Notes: generated by a model not told the origin, from the sequence alone. Numbered from the stretch's first letter, positions 25,756 to 34,747 are shown. The stretch is DNA of 64,000 nt from Streptomyces sp. NBC_01723 (GCF_036246005.1 NZ_CP109171.1:3832001-3896000), one strand, 5' to 3'. Program-made: numbers and translations.

Positions 25756-26610
25756 TCAGTTACTCGCGGACCTGGGGGCGTTCACCGAAGGATGCGCGTC
25801 GTCGCCGTCCGCGCCCAGGCCCGCGAGCAGGCGCAGCCCGTCCTCGGTGGGGCTGCCGGGGGCCGCGGACAGCACCAGCAGCTCCATGCCCGACGCGTCC
25901 GGCATCGCGAAGTTCTCCTGGTGCAGTTCCAGCAGTCCGACCAGCGGGTGCCGGTATGCCTTGCGTCCATGCGTGCGGGCGCAGACGTCCGCGCGGGCCC
26001 AGAGGCGGCGGAAGCGCTCGCTGCCCATCGCCAACTCGCCGATGAGCGAGGCCAGGCGGGGATCGTCCGGGAACTTGCCTGCGGCCAGGCGCAAGTGCCC
26101 GACCGCGTCGAGGGTGCAGTTCTCCCAGTCCGCGTAGAGGCCCCGCTCGGCCTCCTCCAGGAAGATGTGCCGGGCGGTGTTCAGGCCCGGCAGCGGCCGG
26201 CCGAAGAGGAGCCCGGCAAGGCGGTTCCCGGCGAGCACGTCCAGGCGGTGGTTCATGATGAGCGCGGGTGCGTCGGCGACCAGGTCGAGGACGCGCAGCA
26301 GTTCCGGCCGGACGCGGGAGGCCGGTGCCTTCGCCCGGCGGCGGCGCTGCCGGGCGAGCCGGTGGAGGTGCCCGCGTTCGGTCTCGTCGAGGCCGAGGAC
26401 GCGGGCGAGCGCGTCGAGGACCTGCTCGGAGGGCTGGGTGGCGCGGCCCTGCTCCAGGCGTACGTAGTAGTCGACGCTGACTCCGGACAGGTGCGCGACC
26501 TCTTCGCGGCGCAGCCCTTCGACCCGGCGGCGGCGGTCGGTGGGGATGCCGACGGCCGCCGGGTCGACCCGGGAACGCCGGGTCCGGAGGAAACCCGCGA
26601 GATCGTCCAT
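25756..26610 (-). CDS. XRE-family regulator with MmyB-like ligand domain
   Basis: About 284 residues. Residues 1-85 form the helix-turn-helix: FLRTRRSRVDPAAVGIP, then RRRVEGLRREEVAHLSGVSVDYYVRLEQGRATQPSEQVLDALARVLGL, the standard actinobacterial type. The C-terminal part (about 105-270) matches the MmyB-like domain (ALIMNHRLDVLAGNRLAGLLFG; NCTLDAVGHLRLAAGKFPDDPRLASLIGELAMGSERFRRLWARADV), which may bind a fatty acid or other small ligand. Divergently transcribed from the quinone reductase gene with about 140 bp between starts, so that gene is its most likely target. Confidence 0.9.
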   Translation of the reverse strand: MDDLAGFLRTRRSRVDPAAVGIPTDRRRRVEGLRREEVAHLSGVSVDYYVRLEQGRATQPSEQVLDALARVLGLDETERGHLHRLARQRRRRAKAPASRVRPELLRVLDLVADAPALIMNHRLDVLAGNRLAGLLFGRPLPGLNTARHIFLEEAERGLYADWENCTLDAVGHLRLAAGKFPDDPRLASLIGELAMGSERFRRLWARADVCARTHGRKAYRHPLVGLLELHQENFAMPDASGMELLVLSAAPGSPTEDGLRLLAGLGADGDDAHPSVNAPRSASN

Positions 26611-26749
26611 GCCCCCAGTATGGCCACGGGTGGGGTCCGTGAAGGTGGTCCCGCTGATACCAGGAAGTCCCGTCCGGTGGTCAGGGCGTCCCTGAACGCC
26701 GGGCGCCGCGGCGTCCAGGATCGAAGGCATCCGATCCGAAGGAGTCCCC

Positions 26750-27529
26750 GTGAAGACGCTGATCGTCCACGCCCACCCGGAGCCGAAGTCGCTCAACGGC
26801 TCGCTGAAGGACCTCGCGGTGTCCACCCTGGAGGCCGCCGGGCACGAGGTACGGGTGAGCGATCTGTACGCGATGGGCTGGAAGGCGGTCGTCGACGCCG
26901 CGGACTACGGCCCCGAAGCCTCGAGTCCGCTGAAGGTCGCCCGGGACTCGGGCCGGGCCTTCGAGGGCGGGACGCTCACCCCGGACGTGCGTGCCGAGCA
27001 GGAGAAGCTGCTGTGGGCCGACACGATCGTCTTCCAGTTCCCGCTGTGGTGGTACTCGATGCCCGCGATCCTCAAGGGCTGGGTGGACCGGGTGTTCACC
27101 TTCCGCTTCGCGTACGGCGTCGGCGAGCACAGCGACACCAAGTACGGCGAGCGCTACGGCGAAGGCACCCTCGCGGGCAGGAAGGCCATGCTGTCGGTGA
27201 CCGTGGGCGGCCAGGAACCGCATTACGCCGCCCGCGGCGTCAACGGCCCCATCGAGGACCTGCTGTTCCCGATCCACCACGGCATCCTCTACTACCCCGG
27301 CATCGAGGTGCTGCCGCCGTTCGTGCTGTACGGCGTCGACCGGATGACCGTCGAGGACTACCCGGACGTCGCCAAGGCGTGGGAGCAGCGCCTGCTCACG
27401 CTGGAGTCGACCGAGCCGATCGCGTTCCGGCGGCAGAACTCCGGTGACTACGAGATCCCGTCGCTGCACCTGAAGGAGGGGCTGGAACCCGCGGGCCGCA
27501 CCGGTTTCGGGCTGCACGTGCGCGGGTGA
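26750..27529 (+). CDS. NAD(P)H quinone reductase, flavodoxin-like fold (MdaB/NQO1 type)
   Basis: A 259-residue flavoprotein. KTLIVHAHPEPKSLNGSLKD at the N-terminus is the FMN/FAD phosphate loop, and FQFPLWWYSMPAILKGWVDRVF is the family signature that holds the isoalloxazine and quinone. VTVGGQEPHY is also typical. These soluble enzymes reduce quinones or azo and nitro compounds by two electrons. GTG 26750 has AAGGAG five bases upstream. The divergent XRE regulator probably controls it, as seen in many actinobacteria. It is followed by a bidirectional terminator. Confidence 0.9.
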   Translation: MKTLIVHAHPEPKSLNGSLKDLAVSTLEAAGHEVRVSDLYAMGWKAVVDAADYGPEASSPLKVARDSGRAFEGGTLTPDVRAEQEKLLWADTIVFQFPLWWYSMPAILKGWVDRVFTFRFAYGVGEHSDTKYGERYGEGTLAGRKAMLSVTVGGQEPHYAARGVNGPIEDLLFPIHHGILYYPGIEVLPPFVLYGVDRMTVEDYPDVAKAWEQRLLTLESTEPIAFRRQNSGDYEIPSLHLKEGLEPAGRTGFGLHVRG

Positions 27530-27548
27530 CCACCGTGCGAAACGGACA

Positions 27549-27583
27549 GGACCCCAGCTCGGTCCTGCTGTGAGCTGGGGTCC
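27549..27583. terminator. Bidirectional terminator (quinone reductase / tRNA-Lys)
   Basis: GGACCCCAGCTC (27549-27560) and GAGCTGGGGTCC (27572-27583) form a perfect 12-bp stem between the 3' ends of the plus-strand reductase gene and the minus-strand tRNA. Confidence 0.75.
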
Positions 27584-27589
27584 AACGCG

Positions 27590-27662
27590 TAGGCCCTGTG
27601 GGACTCGAACCCACAACCAATGGATTAAAAGTCCACTGCTCTGCCAATTGAGCTAAGGGCCC
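27590..27662 (-). tRNA. tRNA-Lys (TTT)
   Basis: A 73-nt cloverleaf with anticodon loop CTTTTAA (anticodon TTT). The acceptor stem GGGCCCT/AGGGCCT has a terminal G1-T72 wobble. CCA is not encoded. TATGCT on the minus strand (27702-27707) is a likely -10 about 40 bases upstream. Confidence 0.93.
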
Positions 27663-27778
27663 AGGGGGTACCACGCGGTGCTGCGTGATGTTGCCACACC
27701 GAGCATAGCCCGACGCGGCCGGGACGCCGATCGGGTATCGGGGTCACGGCCGCGTCGGAGGGCGGTGGGTGCGCCGGG

Positions 27779-29314
27779 CTACGGGTCCACCGGCTCGGGG
27801 GCGTTCGCGCGGGCGGCCACGCGGGCGCGGGTGCGGGCGTGGTCGGGGTCGAGGAACCAGTGGCGGGCCGAGGCCAGCCACCAGGTCGCCGCGAAGCCGA
27901 GGACGACCAGGACCGCGATCGGCGCGTAGTTGAAGGTCTCCCAGGTGACCGGGGAGACCTGGGGCAGCATGAACAGGACCGTGATGACACCGACCCACGC
28001 CACCGCGACCACGCCGACCGCCCGGGACCAGCGGCCCAGATGCCACGGCCCGCGCTCGAAGGCGTCGCCCTTGCGGACCCGCAGCAGGGTCGGGATGACG
28101 TACGCGATGTAGAGGCCGATGACGGCGATCGACGTCACCGCCGCGTAGGCCGTGACGTTGATCAGGTACGGCAGGCCGAGGGCCAGCGCGGACAGGGCCG
28201 CCAGCCAGACCGCCGCGACCGGCGTGCGGGTGCGCGGGTTCACGGTGTGCCAGACGTGGGAGAAGGGCAGCGCGCCGTCGCGGGAGAAGGCGTAGATCAT
28301 GCGGCTGTTCGCCGTCACCGACGCCATCCCGCAGAACAGCTGCGCCCCTATGACGACCAGGAGCAGCAGCTTGCCCGCGGTGGCGCCGAGCGCGTCCAGG
28401 AGGATCTGGGCGGGCGGCGCGCCGGTCGGGGAGGTGAGGGCGCCCTCGTAGGACTGGATGGCGAAGGTGAAGCCGAGGAGGAGGACGAAGCCGGCGATCC
28501 ACGACGTCCAGATGGAGCGGACGATGCCCTTCGGGCCGGCCGTGGACGCGTCGTGCGTCTCCTCCGTCATGTGGGCGGAGGCGTCGTAGCCGGTGAAGGT
28601 GTACTGGGCCATCAGCAGGCCGATCAGGACGACGTAGACGCCGCTGCCCCAGCCGGTGTTGTTGACGAACTCGCCGAAGACGAACGACGCCGACTGGTGC
28701 CGGTCGGGGGCGAAGGTCAGCGCGCCCACGATGACCGCGACGCCGAGGACGTGCCACCAGACGCTGACGCTGTTCAGCAGGCCGACGATGCGGACGCCGA
28801 AGGTGTTCAGCAGGCCGTGGAGGACGAGGATGGCCGCGAAGAGGAGGATCGTGCGGCCCGGTGTGACCTCGAAGTCGAACTGCAGGTTCAGGTACGCGCC
28901 CAGGAAGGACGCGGCGCCGAAGTCGATGCCGGCGGTCACCGCGACCTGGCCCAGCACGTTGAACCAGCCCGTGAACCACGCCCAGGCCGCCGCAGTACGG
29001 GGCGGCGCCAGGCGGTGCGCCCAGAAGTACAGGCCCGCCGAGGTCGGGTACGCCGAGCAGATCTCGGCCATCGCCAGGCCGACGAAGAGGGTCATCAGAC
29101 CGACGGCGACCCAGCCCCACGTGATGACGGCGGGGCCGCCCGTGTTCATGCCGAAGAGATACAGCGTCAGGCAGCCGGAGAGCACCGAGATGATGGTGAA
29201 GGAGACCGCGTAGTTGGAGAACGCCGACATGCGGCGGGCCAGAACCTGGGTGTAGCCGAGCTGGGCCAGCCGTTCCTCGTCCGACAGCCCACTCACTTTG
29301 GCGTCATCTGTCAT
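27779..29314 (-). CDS. APC-superfamily amino acid permease
   Basis: About 511 residues with about 12 hydrophobic segments. The N-terminal MSAFSNYAVSFTIISVLSG and GGPAVITWGWVAVG match the amino acid/choline transporter (ACT) branch of the APC superfamily, which includes GABA and choline permeases. A cytoplasmic EETHDASTAGPKGI between mid-chain helices is a conserved ACT-branch loop. It imports amino acids or amines across the plasma membrane with protons. ATG 29314 is followed by MTDDAKVSGLSDEERLAQLGY, a typical start. The specific substrate is not known. Confidence 0.88.
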   Translation of the reverse strand: MTDDAKVSGLSDEERLAQLGYTQVLARRMSAFSNYAVSFTIISVLSGCLTLYLFGMNTGGPAVITWGWVAVGLMTLFVGLAMAEICSAYPTSAGLYFWAHRLAPPRTAAAWAWFTGWFNVLGQVAVTAGIDFGAASFLGAYLNLQFDFEVTPGRTILLFAAILVLHGLLNTFGVRIVGLLNSVSVWWHVLGVAVIVGALTFAPDRHQSASFVFGEFVNNTGWGSGVYVVLIGLLMAQYTFTGYDASAHMTEETHDASTAGPKGIVRSIWTSWIAGFVLLLGFTFAIQSYEGALTSPTGAPPAQILLDALGATAGKLLLLVVIGAQLFCGMASVTANSRMIYAFSRDGALPFSHVWHTVNPRTRTPVAAVWLAALSALALGLPYLINVTAYAAVTSIAVIGLYIAYVIPTLLRVRKGDAFERGPWHLGRWSRAVGVVAVAWVGVITVLFMLPQVSPVTWETFNYAPIAVLVVLGFAATWWLASARHWFLDPDHARTRARVAARANAPEPVDP

Positions 29315-29374
29315 GACCCCAGCAATTCCCTTGCGGCGGGCGTGACATGCGTCACCACGTGGCCGAAACGAGAG

Positions 29375-29412
29375 CGCCGCGGCCCCCACCCGTCAGGGCA
29401 GGGGCCGCGGCG
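29375..29412 (-). terminator. Terminator of the DEAD-box helicase gene
   Basis: CGCCGCGGCCCC (29375-29386) and GGGGCCGCGGCG (29401-29412) form a perfect 12-bp stem downstream of the helicase stop codon. Confidence 0.7.
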
Positions 29413-29430
29413 CGTACGGACGTTCAGGCG

Positions 29431-31578
29431 TCAGCCGTTGCGCTTCCAGCGGGGCTTGTCGTCACGGCGGCCGAAGGACGAACCGGACGAACCGCGGTGG
29501 TCGTCACGGCGGCCGTACGGGCGGTCGTGGCCGCCGGAGCGGAAGCCGGGACGGTCGCCCTGGCGGTCGCGGTTGAACGGGCGGTCGCTGCCGCGGTGTC
29601 CGCCGCGCTCACCGCGGTCGTCACGGCGGAAACCACCACGGTCACCGCGGTCGTCACGACGCTCGAAGGAACGGCCACCACGGTCGTCACGGCGGTCGTC
29701 ACGGCGGAAACCACCACGGTCACCGCGGTCGTCACGACGCTCGAAGGAACGGCCACCACGGTCGTCACGGCGGTCGTCACGGCGGAAACCACCACGGTCA
29801 CCGCGGTCGTCACGACGCTCGAAGGAACGGCCACCACGGTCATCGCGGCGGTCGTCACGGCGGAAACCACCACGGTCACCGCGGTCGTCACGACGCTCGA
29901 AGGAACGGCCACCACGGTCGTCACGGCGGTCGTCACGGCGGAAACCACCACGGTCACCGCGGTCGTCACGACGCTCGAAGGAACGGCCACCACGGTCATC
30001 GCGGCGGTCACCACGGTCGCCGCGGTCGGCGAAGCGGTCGCGGCCGGCCGAGGCGCCGCGCTCCGGCTTCTCCACCTTCTCGACGTCGCGCGCGCCGGGC
30101 TGCTCGGGCAGCGAGACCTCGGTCGCGGCCGCGGCCACCTCGGCCAGCACCGTCTCCGGGTCCTCGCCCCGCTCCCGCGCGACCCTGGCGACCAGGCGGT
30201 CCGCGTCCTCGCGCAGCTCGGTGGCGCGGCGCTGGGCCCGCTCCAGCTCCTTGGTGAGCTGGGCGACCTCGCGCTCGGCCTGCTGCGCGGCGTTGCCCGC
30301 CGACTCGGCCTGGACCTCGGTCATCGACCGGGCCCCGGTGATCTCGGCGACCTCCGGCTCGAAGGCCGCGCCGCCCTGGATGATGTGGCGCGTGGCGTCG
30401 ACGCCCGCGTCCTCCATCAGCCGGAAGATCTGGCGGCGCTGGTGCGGCAGGGAGAGCGAGACCACGGTGCCGGTGCGGCCGGCGCGGGCCGTACGGCCGG
30501 CGCGGTGCAGGTAGTCCTTGTGGTCGCCGGCCGGGTCCACGTTCAGGACCAGGTCGATGCCGTCGACGTGGATGCCGCGCGCGGCGACGTCGGTGGCGAC
30601 GAGCGCGTTGACGTAACCCTTCTTGAAGTCCTCCAGGACCCGGGTGCGCGCGCCCTGCGTCATGCCGCCGTGCAGCGCGTCGGCCTTCACACCGGAGTCG
30701 CAGAGCTGCTCGGCGATGCGGTCGGCGCCCAGCTGGGTGCGGACGAAGATGATCGTGCGGCCCTTGCGGGAGGCGATCGCGGCGGTGACCGGGGCCTTGT
30801 CCTTGGGCTTCACGACCAGGATGTGGTGCGACATGGTCGTCACGTTGCCCTGGGCGCTGTCGACCTCGTGCGTGACCGGGTCGGTCAGGTAGCGCTTGAC
30901 CAGCGTGGAGATCTCGTTCTCCATCGTGGCCGAGAAGAGCATGCGCTGGCCGCCCGCGGGGACCTGGTCGAGCAGCTCGGTGACCTCGGGCAGGAAGCCC
31001 AGGTCCGACATCTGGTCGGCCTCGTCGAGGACGGCGATCTGCACGTTCTCCAGGGAGCAGGCGCCGCGGTTGATGATGTCGCGCAGGCGGCCCGGGGTGG
31101 CGACGAGGACGTCGACGCCGCGCTCCAGGGCGTAGATCTGGTTACCCATGGACGTACCGCCGCAGACGACCTTCATCTTCAGGCCGAGGACGTCGCCGTA
31201 CGGCTGGAGCGCGTCGGCGACCTGCATGGCCAGCTCACGGGTCGGCGTCAGGATGACGGCGCGCGGCTTGTGCTTCTCGGTGCGGCCGCCGGCCAGCGTG
31301 GCCAGGGCCGGCAGACCGAAGGAGAGGGTCTTGCCGGAGCCGGTGCGGCCCCGGCCGAGGATGTCCTTGCCCGCCAGCGCGTCCGGAATGGTCGCGGCCT
31401 GGATCGGGAAGGGGGTGGTCACGCCGTTCTGCGCGAGCTTGCGCACGACGCCCTCGGGCAGACCGAGGTCGGCGAAGGTGATTTCGGGGGTCGCGGGGGC
31501 CTGCACGGCCTCCGGCGTACCTTCCACGCCCTCGGCGTTCTCGGGCACGACGACGTGATCAGTACTGGTGATGGACAT
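29431..31578 (-). CDS. DEAD-box RNA helicase with repeated Arg/Gly/Asp-rich tail
   Basis: About 715 residues. The helicase core occupies residues 33-400: Q motif (ITFADLGLPEGVVRKLAQNGVTTPFPIQ), Walker A RTGSGKT, PTRELA, VLDEADQM, FSATM, then domain 2 with HGGMTQ, VATDVAARGI and HRAGRTARAG. A coiled-coil segment follows (about 430-500). The tail holds five near-identical 26-residue units of the DRRDDRGGRSFERRDDRGDR type, an RGG-like RNA-binding region. DEAD-box helicases unwind short RNA duplexes in ribosome assembly, RNA decay and cold adaptation. ATG 31578 has GGAAGG 12 bases upstream. The leader carries a GAATCGCGATTC palindrome at 31632-31643. Confidence 0.93.
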   Translation of the reverse strand: MSITSTDHVVVPENAEGVEGTPEAVQAPATPEITFADLGLPEGVVRKLAQNGVTTPFPIQAATIPDALAGKDILGRGRTGSGKTLSFGLPALATLAGGRTEKHKPRAVILTPTRELAMQVADALQPYGDVLGLKMKVVCGGTSMGNQIYALERGVDVLVATPGRLRDIINRGACSLENVQIAVLDEADQMSDLGFLPEVTELLDQVPAGGQRMLFSATMENEISTLVKRYLTDPVTHEVDSAQGNVTTMSHHILVVKPKDKAPVTAAIASRKGRTIIFVRTQLGADRIAEQLCDSGVKADALHGGMTQGARTRVLEDFKKGYVNALVATDVAARGIHVDGIDLVLNVDPAGDHKDYLHRAGRTARAGRTGTVVSLSLPHQRRQIFRLMEDAGVDATRHIIQGGAAFEPEVAEITGARSMTEVQAESAGNAAQQAEREVAQLTKELERAQRRATELREDADRLVARVARERGEDPETVLAEVAAAATEVSLPEQPGARDVEKVEKPERGASAGRDRFADRGDRGDRRDDRGGRSFERRDDRGDRGGFRRDDRRDDRGGRSFERRDDRGDRGGFRRDDRRDDRGGRSFERRDDRGDRGGFRRDDRRDDRGGRSFERRDDRGDRGGFRRDDRRDDRGGRSFERRDDRGDRGGFRRDDRGERGGHRGSDRPFNRDRQGDRPGFRSGGHDRPYGRRDDHRGSSGSSFGRRDDKPRWKRNG
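29640..30006 (-). repeat. Five-copy 78-bp in-frame tandem repeat
   Basis: A 78-bp unit starts at 29640, 29718, 29796, 29874 and 29952. The copies are nearly identical, including synonymous sites. The only difference I see is GTCGTCACGG versus GTCATCGCGG, in the order A-A-B-A-B from 29640 rightward. The unit length is a multiple of three, so copy changes keep the reading frame. Confidence 0.95.
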
Positions 31579-31813
31579 GCGAATGCGAAACCTTCCGGAG
31601 TCTCTCGTCGGCACGCGCCCGTCAACTCCGTGAATCGCGATTCGCAATACGACCGCCTCAATGCGGTCCACCACGGCAGGGGGAGAGAACGCGCCACACG
31701 GCGCGCTCTGCGGTGGCGCCGGGCAAATGGGATCAAACGATCTACCACCATACGCACCTCACACCCCCGAAGGCAAACCGGCCCGCAATGCCCAGGTCAG
31801 CCAGGGGGTGCGG

Positions 31814-32362
31814 CTAGGCCGGCGCACCGGCCGCGGGTGCCGGTACCCGCTGCGCGAGCTGGGTCCCCGGCGGCTCGTGCGCCGACGAGGAGGGCTCCGC
31901 CACCGTCGGCTCCGGGGTCGGGGTCGTCGGCGGCTGCTCGGTCGGCGTCGGCTCCGGCTCCACGGTCCGGGAGGGCTCCGCGGGCGGCGTCCAGGTGGGC
32001 CCCGGCCCGGCGCCCCCGCCCTTCGGCGGCGGGGTCCCGGGTTCGCCTTCCCTGGGCCGCTCGGACGCGGACCCGCCCTTCCCCTTCGCGTCCCCGGCCT
32101 TCCCCTTGCCGTCGCCCTTTCCCCCGCCCTTGGCCCGCTTGTCCTTGCCGTCCCCCTTGCCGCCGGCCGCCGCGTCGTGTCCGGCGCTCCCGCCCGGGCC
32201 CGCGGGGCCGCCCTCGGGCGCCTCGCCGCCCCGCTCCCCGGCGGAGTGCGACGGCCTGACGCCCCCTCCGGACTGGTCGTCGCCGACGCTCATGCAGCCG
32301 GTCGCGGCGACGACGGCCATGGCCGTGGCGGCCAGACGGACGGGTACGTACAAGGGGCGCAC
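31814..32362 (-). CDS. Secreted Pro/Gly-rich lipoprotein, unknown function
   Basis: About 182 residues. A lipoprotein signal peptide, VRPLYVPVRLAATAMAVVAATGCMS, ends in a lipobox Cys (ATGC) at about residue 23. The mature part is low complexity: Gly/Lys-rich (KGDGKDKRAKGGGKGDGKGK) then Pro/Thr/Glu-rich. There is no recognisable domain, so it may be a wall-spanning or extended surface polypeptide. GTG 32362 has GGAGGTGG nine bases upstream. It lies between the helicase and the zincin gene on the same strand. Confidence 0.75.
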   Translation of the reverse strand: MRPLYVPVRLAATAMAVVAATGCMSVGDDQSGGGVRPSHSAGERGGEAPEGGPAGPGGSAGHDAAAGGKGDGKDKRAKGGGKGDGKGKAGDAKGKGGSASERPREGEPGTPPPKGGGAGPGPTWTPPAEPSRTVEPEPTPTEQPPTTPTPEPTVAEPSSSAHEPPGTQLAQRVPAPAAGAPA

Positions 32363-32458
32363 GGGCGGCCACCTCCGGGGTTCAAGGAGTCGCCGTGCCC
32401 AACTCCCTTCACCCACAAGAGGACACGCGCCCGGCGAGGCGGACTTGACCCGCGCGCG

Positions 32459-32518
32459 TCACCCGTACCCGCAGACGTTCACCCGCACCCGTGGACGCTC
32501 ACCCGTACCCGAGCGCGT
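32459..32518. repeat. Three-copy 20-bp direct repeat
   Basis: Three 20-bp units begin TCACCCG(T/C)ACCCG at 32459, 32479 and 32499. The third overlaps the 3' end of the zincin gene and the others lie in the gap before the lipoprotein gene. Copy number could vary between strains. Confidence 0.7.
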
Positions 32519-32849
32519 GCAACCGCTCGTCGTCGATCCCGAAGTGGTGCGCGATCTCGTGGACCACCGTCACCTCGGTCTCCGCCACCACGTCCTCGCG
32601 CGTCTCGCAGAACCGCAGCGTCGGCCCCCGGTAGATCGTGATCCGGTCCGGCAGCACCCCCGCGTACCACTCCCCGCGCTCCGTCAGCGGCGTCCCCTCG
32701 TACAGCCCGAGCAGCTCGGGATCCTCCGCCGGCGGCTCGTCCTCGACGAACACCGCGACGTTGTCCATCAGCCGCGTCAACTCCGGCGGAATCCGGTCCA
32801 GCGCCTCGGCGACCAGTTCCTCGAACTCCTCGCGCGTCATCTCCAGCAC
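32499..32849 (-). CDS. Small zinc metallopeptidase (zincin-like, DUF1025 type)
   Basis: About 116 residues. The motif VVHEIAHHFGIDDERLHALGYG at the C-terminus is HExxHxxGxxD, with three zinc ligands. The N-terminal half (MTREEFEELVAEALDRIPPELTRLMDNVAVFVEDEP) matches the minimal actinobacterial zincin family, for which no clear substrate is known. It is a soluble cytoplasmic protein with no signal. GTG 32849 and ATG 32840 are both possible. Divergent from the phosphoesterase gene (71-bp gap). Confidence 0.87.
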   Translation of the reverse strand: MLEMTREEFEELVAEALDRIPPELTRLMDNVAVFVEDEPPAEDPELLGLYEGTPLTERGEWYAGVLPDRITIYRGPTLRFCETREDVVAETEVTVVHEIAHHFGIDDERLHALGYG

Positions 32850-32920
32850 AGACCCATTGTCGGGTACGACCTTGCGGTACGACCCGCATATCCGCCCGGG
32901 GCCATGGGCATACGGGACCA

Positions 32921-34483
32921 ATGGCCCGCGTCCCAGCCGCAGCCCCGCACGCCCTGGCCCAGGTGATGAACTCCATCCGCAACGCCCCGCGCGCCCTCGC
33001 CCGCCGGCTCCGCGCCCGCCGGACGCCCACCACCACACCCGAGCTGGCCGCCCGCCCCCGGCCCTGGACCCGCGCCGTCGGCCTCGTCGCCGTCGTCCTG
33101 CTCGGCGCCTGGCTCGGCCTGCTGGTCGTCGGCAACGTCCGCGTCCCCGTCGGCCCCATGAACACGACGATGACGCTGCGCCCGTCCGCCACCGGCGGCA
33201 CGAAGATCAACGTCTCCCCGCTGGGCGCCCTCCAGCTCGACAGCCACATCGCACCGGTCCGCCTCGACGTCAACGTCGACCAGCTCGACCCCGACCGCGC
33301 CCAGGCCCTCGTCGACCACCCCGAACGCCTCTCCGGCCTCCAGGACGAGGTCGCCCGCGACGTCGAACACGGCACCCTCGACCTCGCCGTCCGCTCCTGC
33401 GTCGCCGTCGTCACCGGCGCCACCGCCCTCGGCCTCGCCGTCTACCGCCGCCCCCGGCGCGCCCTGACCGCCGGCGGGCTCGCCCTCACCCTCCTGGTCG
33501 CCTCCGGCGGCACCGCCTACGCGACCTGGAACCCCGACTCCGTCCTGGAACCCAGGTTCTCCGGCCTGCTCTCCTCCGCGCCCTCCCTGGTCGGCAACGC
33601 GCGCAGCATCGTGACCGAGTTCGACGTCTACCAGAAGGAACTGGCCCGCCTGGTCACCAACGTGACCAAGCTCTACGACGTCACCTCCACGCTCCCCGCC
33701 TACCAGCCCGACCCGACCACGATCCGCGTCCTGCACGTGTCCGACATCCACCTCAACCCGGCGAGCTGGAAGATCATCGCCTCGCTGGTGCAGCAGTACA
33801 AGGTGAACGTGATCGTCGACTCCGGCGACACGATGGACCACGGCACCGCCGCGGAGAACGGCTTCCTCGACCCGATCGAGGACCTCGGCGCGCCCTACGT
33901 GTGGGTCCGCGGCAACCATGACTCCCGGGAGACCCAGAAGTATCTGCGGAGCCTGAAGAACGTGCACGTCCTCGACGACGGCCGGGCCCGGAACGTCGCG
34001 GGCCTGCGCTTCGCCGGCATCGGCGACCCCCAGTTCACCCCCGACCGCTCCAAGTCGGACGGCGCCGAGGCCTCCCAGGAACTGGCCGGCGCCCGCCTGG
34101 CCTCCGCCCTGCGCGACCAGAGCACCGCCGGCACCCCCGTGGACGTCGCCATCGCCCACGAACCGTCGGCCGCCCGCGAGGTCGACGGCGCGGTGCCGCT
34201 GGTCCTCGCCGGCCATCTCCACCGCGAGGACATGGAGGTCATGAAGTACGGCACCCGCCTGCGCGTGGAGGGCTCCACCGGCGGCAGCGGACTGCGCGCG
34301 GTCGAGGGCAAGTACCCCGACCCGATCCAGGCGTCCATCCTCTACTTCGACCGGGACACCCGGCGCCTCCAGGCCTGGGACGAGATCAAGCTGGGCGGTC
34401 TGGGCCTGACGACGGCCGAGGTCAGCCGCCACCTCCCCAAGGAGAACCAGCCGGGCGCCACCCCCTCCCCCAGCCCCTCGTAA
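32921..34483 (+). CDS. Membrane-bound metallophosphoesterase
   Basis: A 520-residue protein. Two membrane segments (about 50-70, VGLVAVVLLGAWLGLLVVG; and about 160-200) flank a roughly 90-residue loop; the catalytic domain follows (about 265-470). Calcineurin-type metal motifs are all present: HVSDIHLN, DSGDTMDHG, RGNHDS and AGHLHRED. Natural substrates of this branch are unknown; the membrane location suggests lipid or cell-wall phosphates. The last residues are Pro/Ser-rich. It precedes the tRNA cluster by about 80 bp. Confidence 0.86.
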   Translation: MARVPAAAPHALAQVMNSIRNAPRALARRLRARRTPTTTPELAARPRPWTRAVGLVAVVLLGAWLGLLVVGNVRVPVGPMNTTMTLRPSATGGTKINVSPLGALQLDSHIAPVRLDVNVDQLDPDRAQALVDHPERLSGLQDEVARDVEHGTLDLAVRSCVAVVTGATALGLAVYRRPRRALTAGGLALTLLVASGGTAYATWNPDSVLEPRFSGLLSSAPSLVGNARSIVTEFDVYQKELARLVTNVTKLYDVTSTLPAYQPDPTTIRVLHVSDIHLNPASWKIIASLVQQYKVNVIVDSGDTMDHGTAAENGFLDPIEDLGAPYVWVRGNHDSRETQKYLRSLKNVHVLDDGRARNVAGLRFAGIGDPQFTPDRSKSDGAEASQELAGARLASALRDQSTAGTPVDVAIAHEPSAAREVDGAVPLVLAGHLHREDMEVMKYGTRLRVEGSTGGSGLRAVEGKYPDPIQASILYFDRDTRRLQAWDEIKLGGLGLTTAEVSRHLPKENQPGATPSPSPS

Positions 34484-34489
34484 ACCGTT

Positions 34490-34519
34490 TTGGCGATACC
34501 TCCCGCCATCCCATATGCT
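34490..34519 (+). promoter_or_regulatory. Promoter of the tRNA Glu-Asp-Phe cluster
   Basis: TTGGCG (34490-34495), 18 bp, TATGCT (34514-34519). It lies 45 bases before tRNA-Glu and directly after the phosphoesterase stop codon. Confidence 0.6.
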
Positions 34520-34563
34520 TCTCACGTCCCCGACGCGCTGCGAAGCGCCCAGGCGGGCCGATA

Positions 34564-34636
34564 GCCCTCATCGTCTAGCGGCCTAGGACGCCGCCCTTTC
34601 AAGGCGGTAGCACGGGTTCGAATCCCGTTGGGGGCA
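34564..34636 (+). tRNA. tRNA-Glu (TTC)
   Basis: A 73-nt cloverleaf with anticodon loop CTTTCAA (TTC) and a fully paired acceptor stem GCCCTCA/TGGGGGC (one T-G wobble). First gene of a three-tRNA cluster. Confidence 0.94.
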
Positions 34637-34670
34637 CGCAGTACATGTGCGACACTGTCGTACGAAGCTT

Positions 34671-34745
34671 GGTCCTGTGGAGCAGTTTGGAGTGCTCGCC
34701 ACCCTGTCAAGGTGGAGGCCGCGGGTTCAAATCCCGTCAGGACCG
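34671..34745 (+). tRNA. tRNA-Asp (GTC), copy 1
   Basis: A 75-nt cloverleaf with anticodon loop CTGTCAA (GTC) and acceptor GGTCCTG/CAGGACC with discriminator G73, an aspartate identity base. Identical in sequence to the tRNA-Asp at 39015. Confidence 0.94.
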
Positions 34746-34747
34746 CT

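Noticed and set aside
29640..30006. Regular repeats as a CRISPR array.
   Set aside because: The repeats are contiguous, without unique spacers, and lie in frame within a helicase gene.
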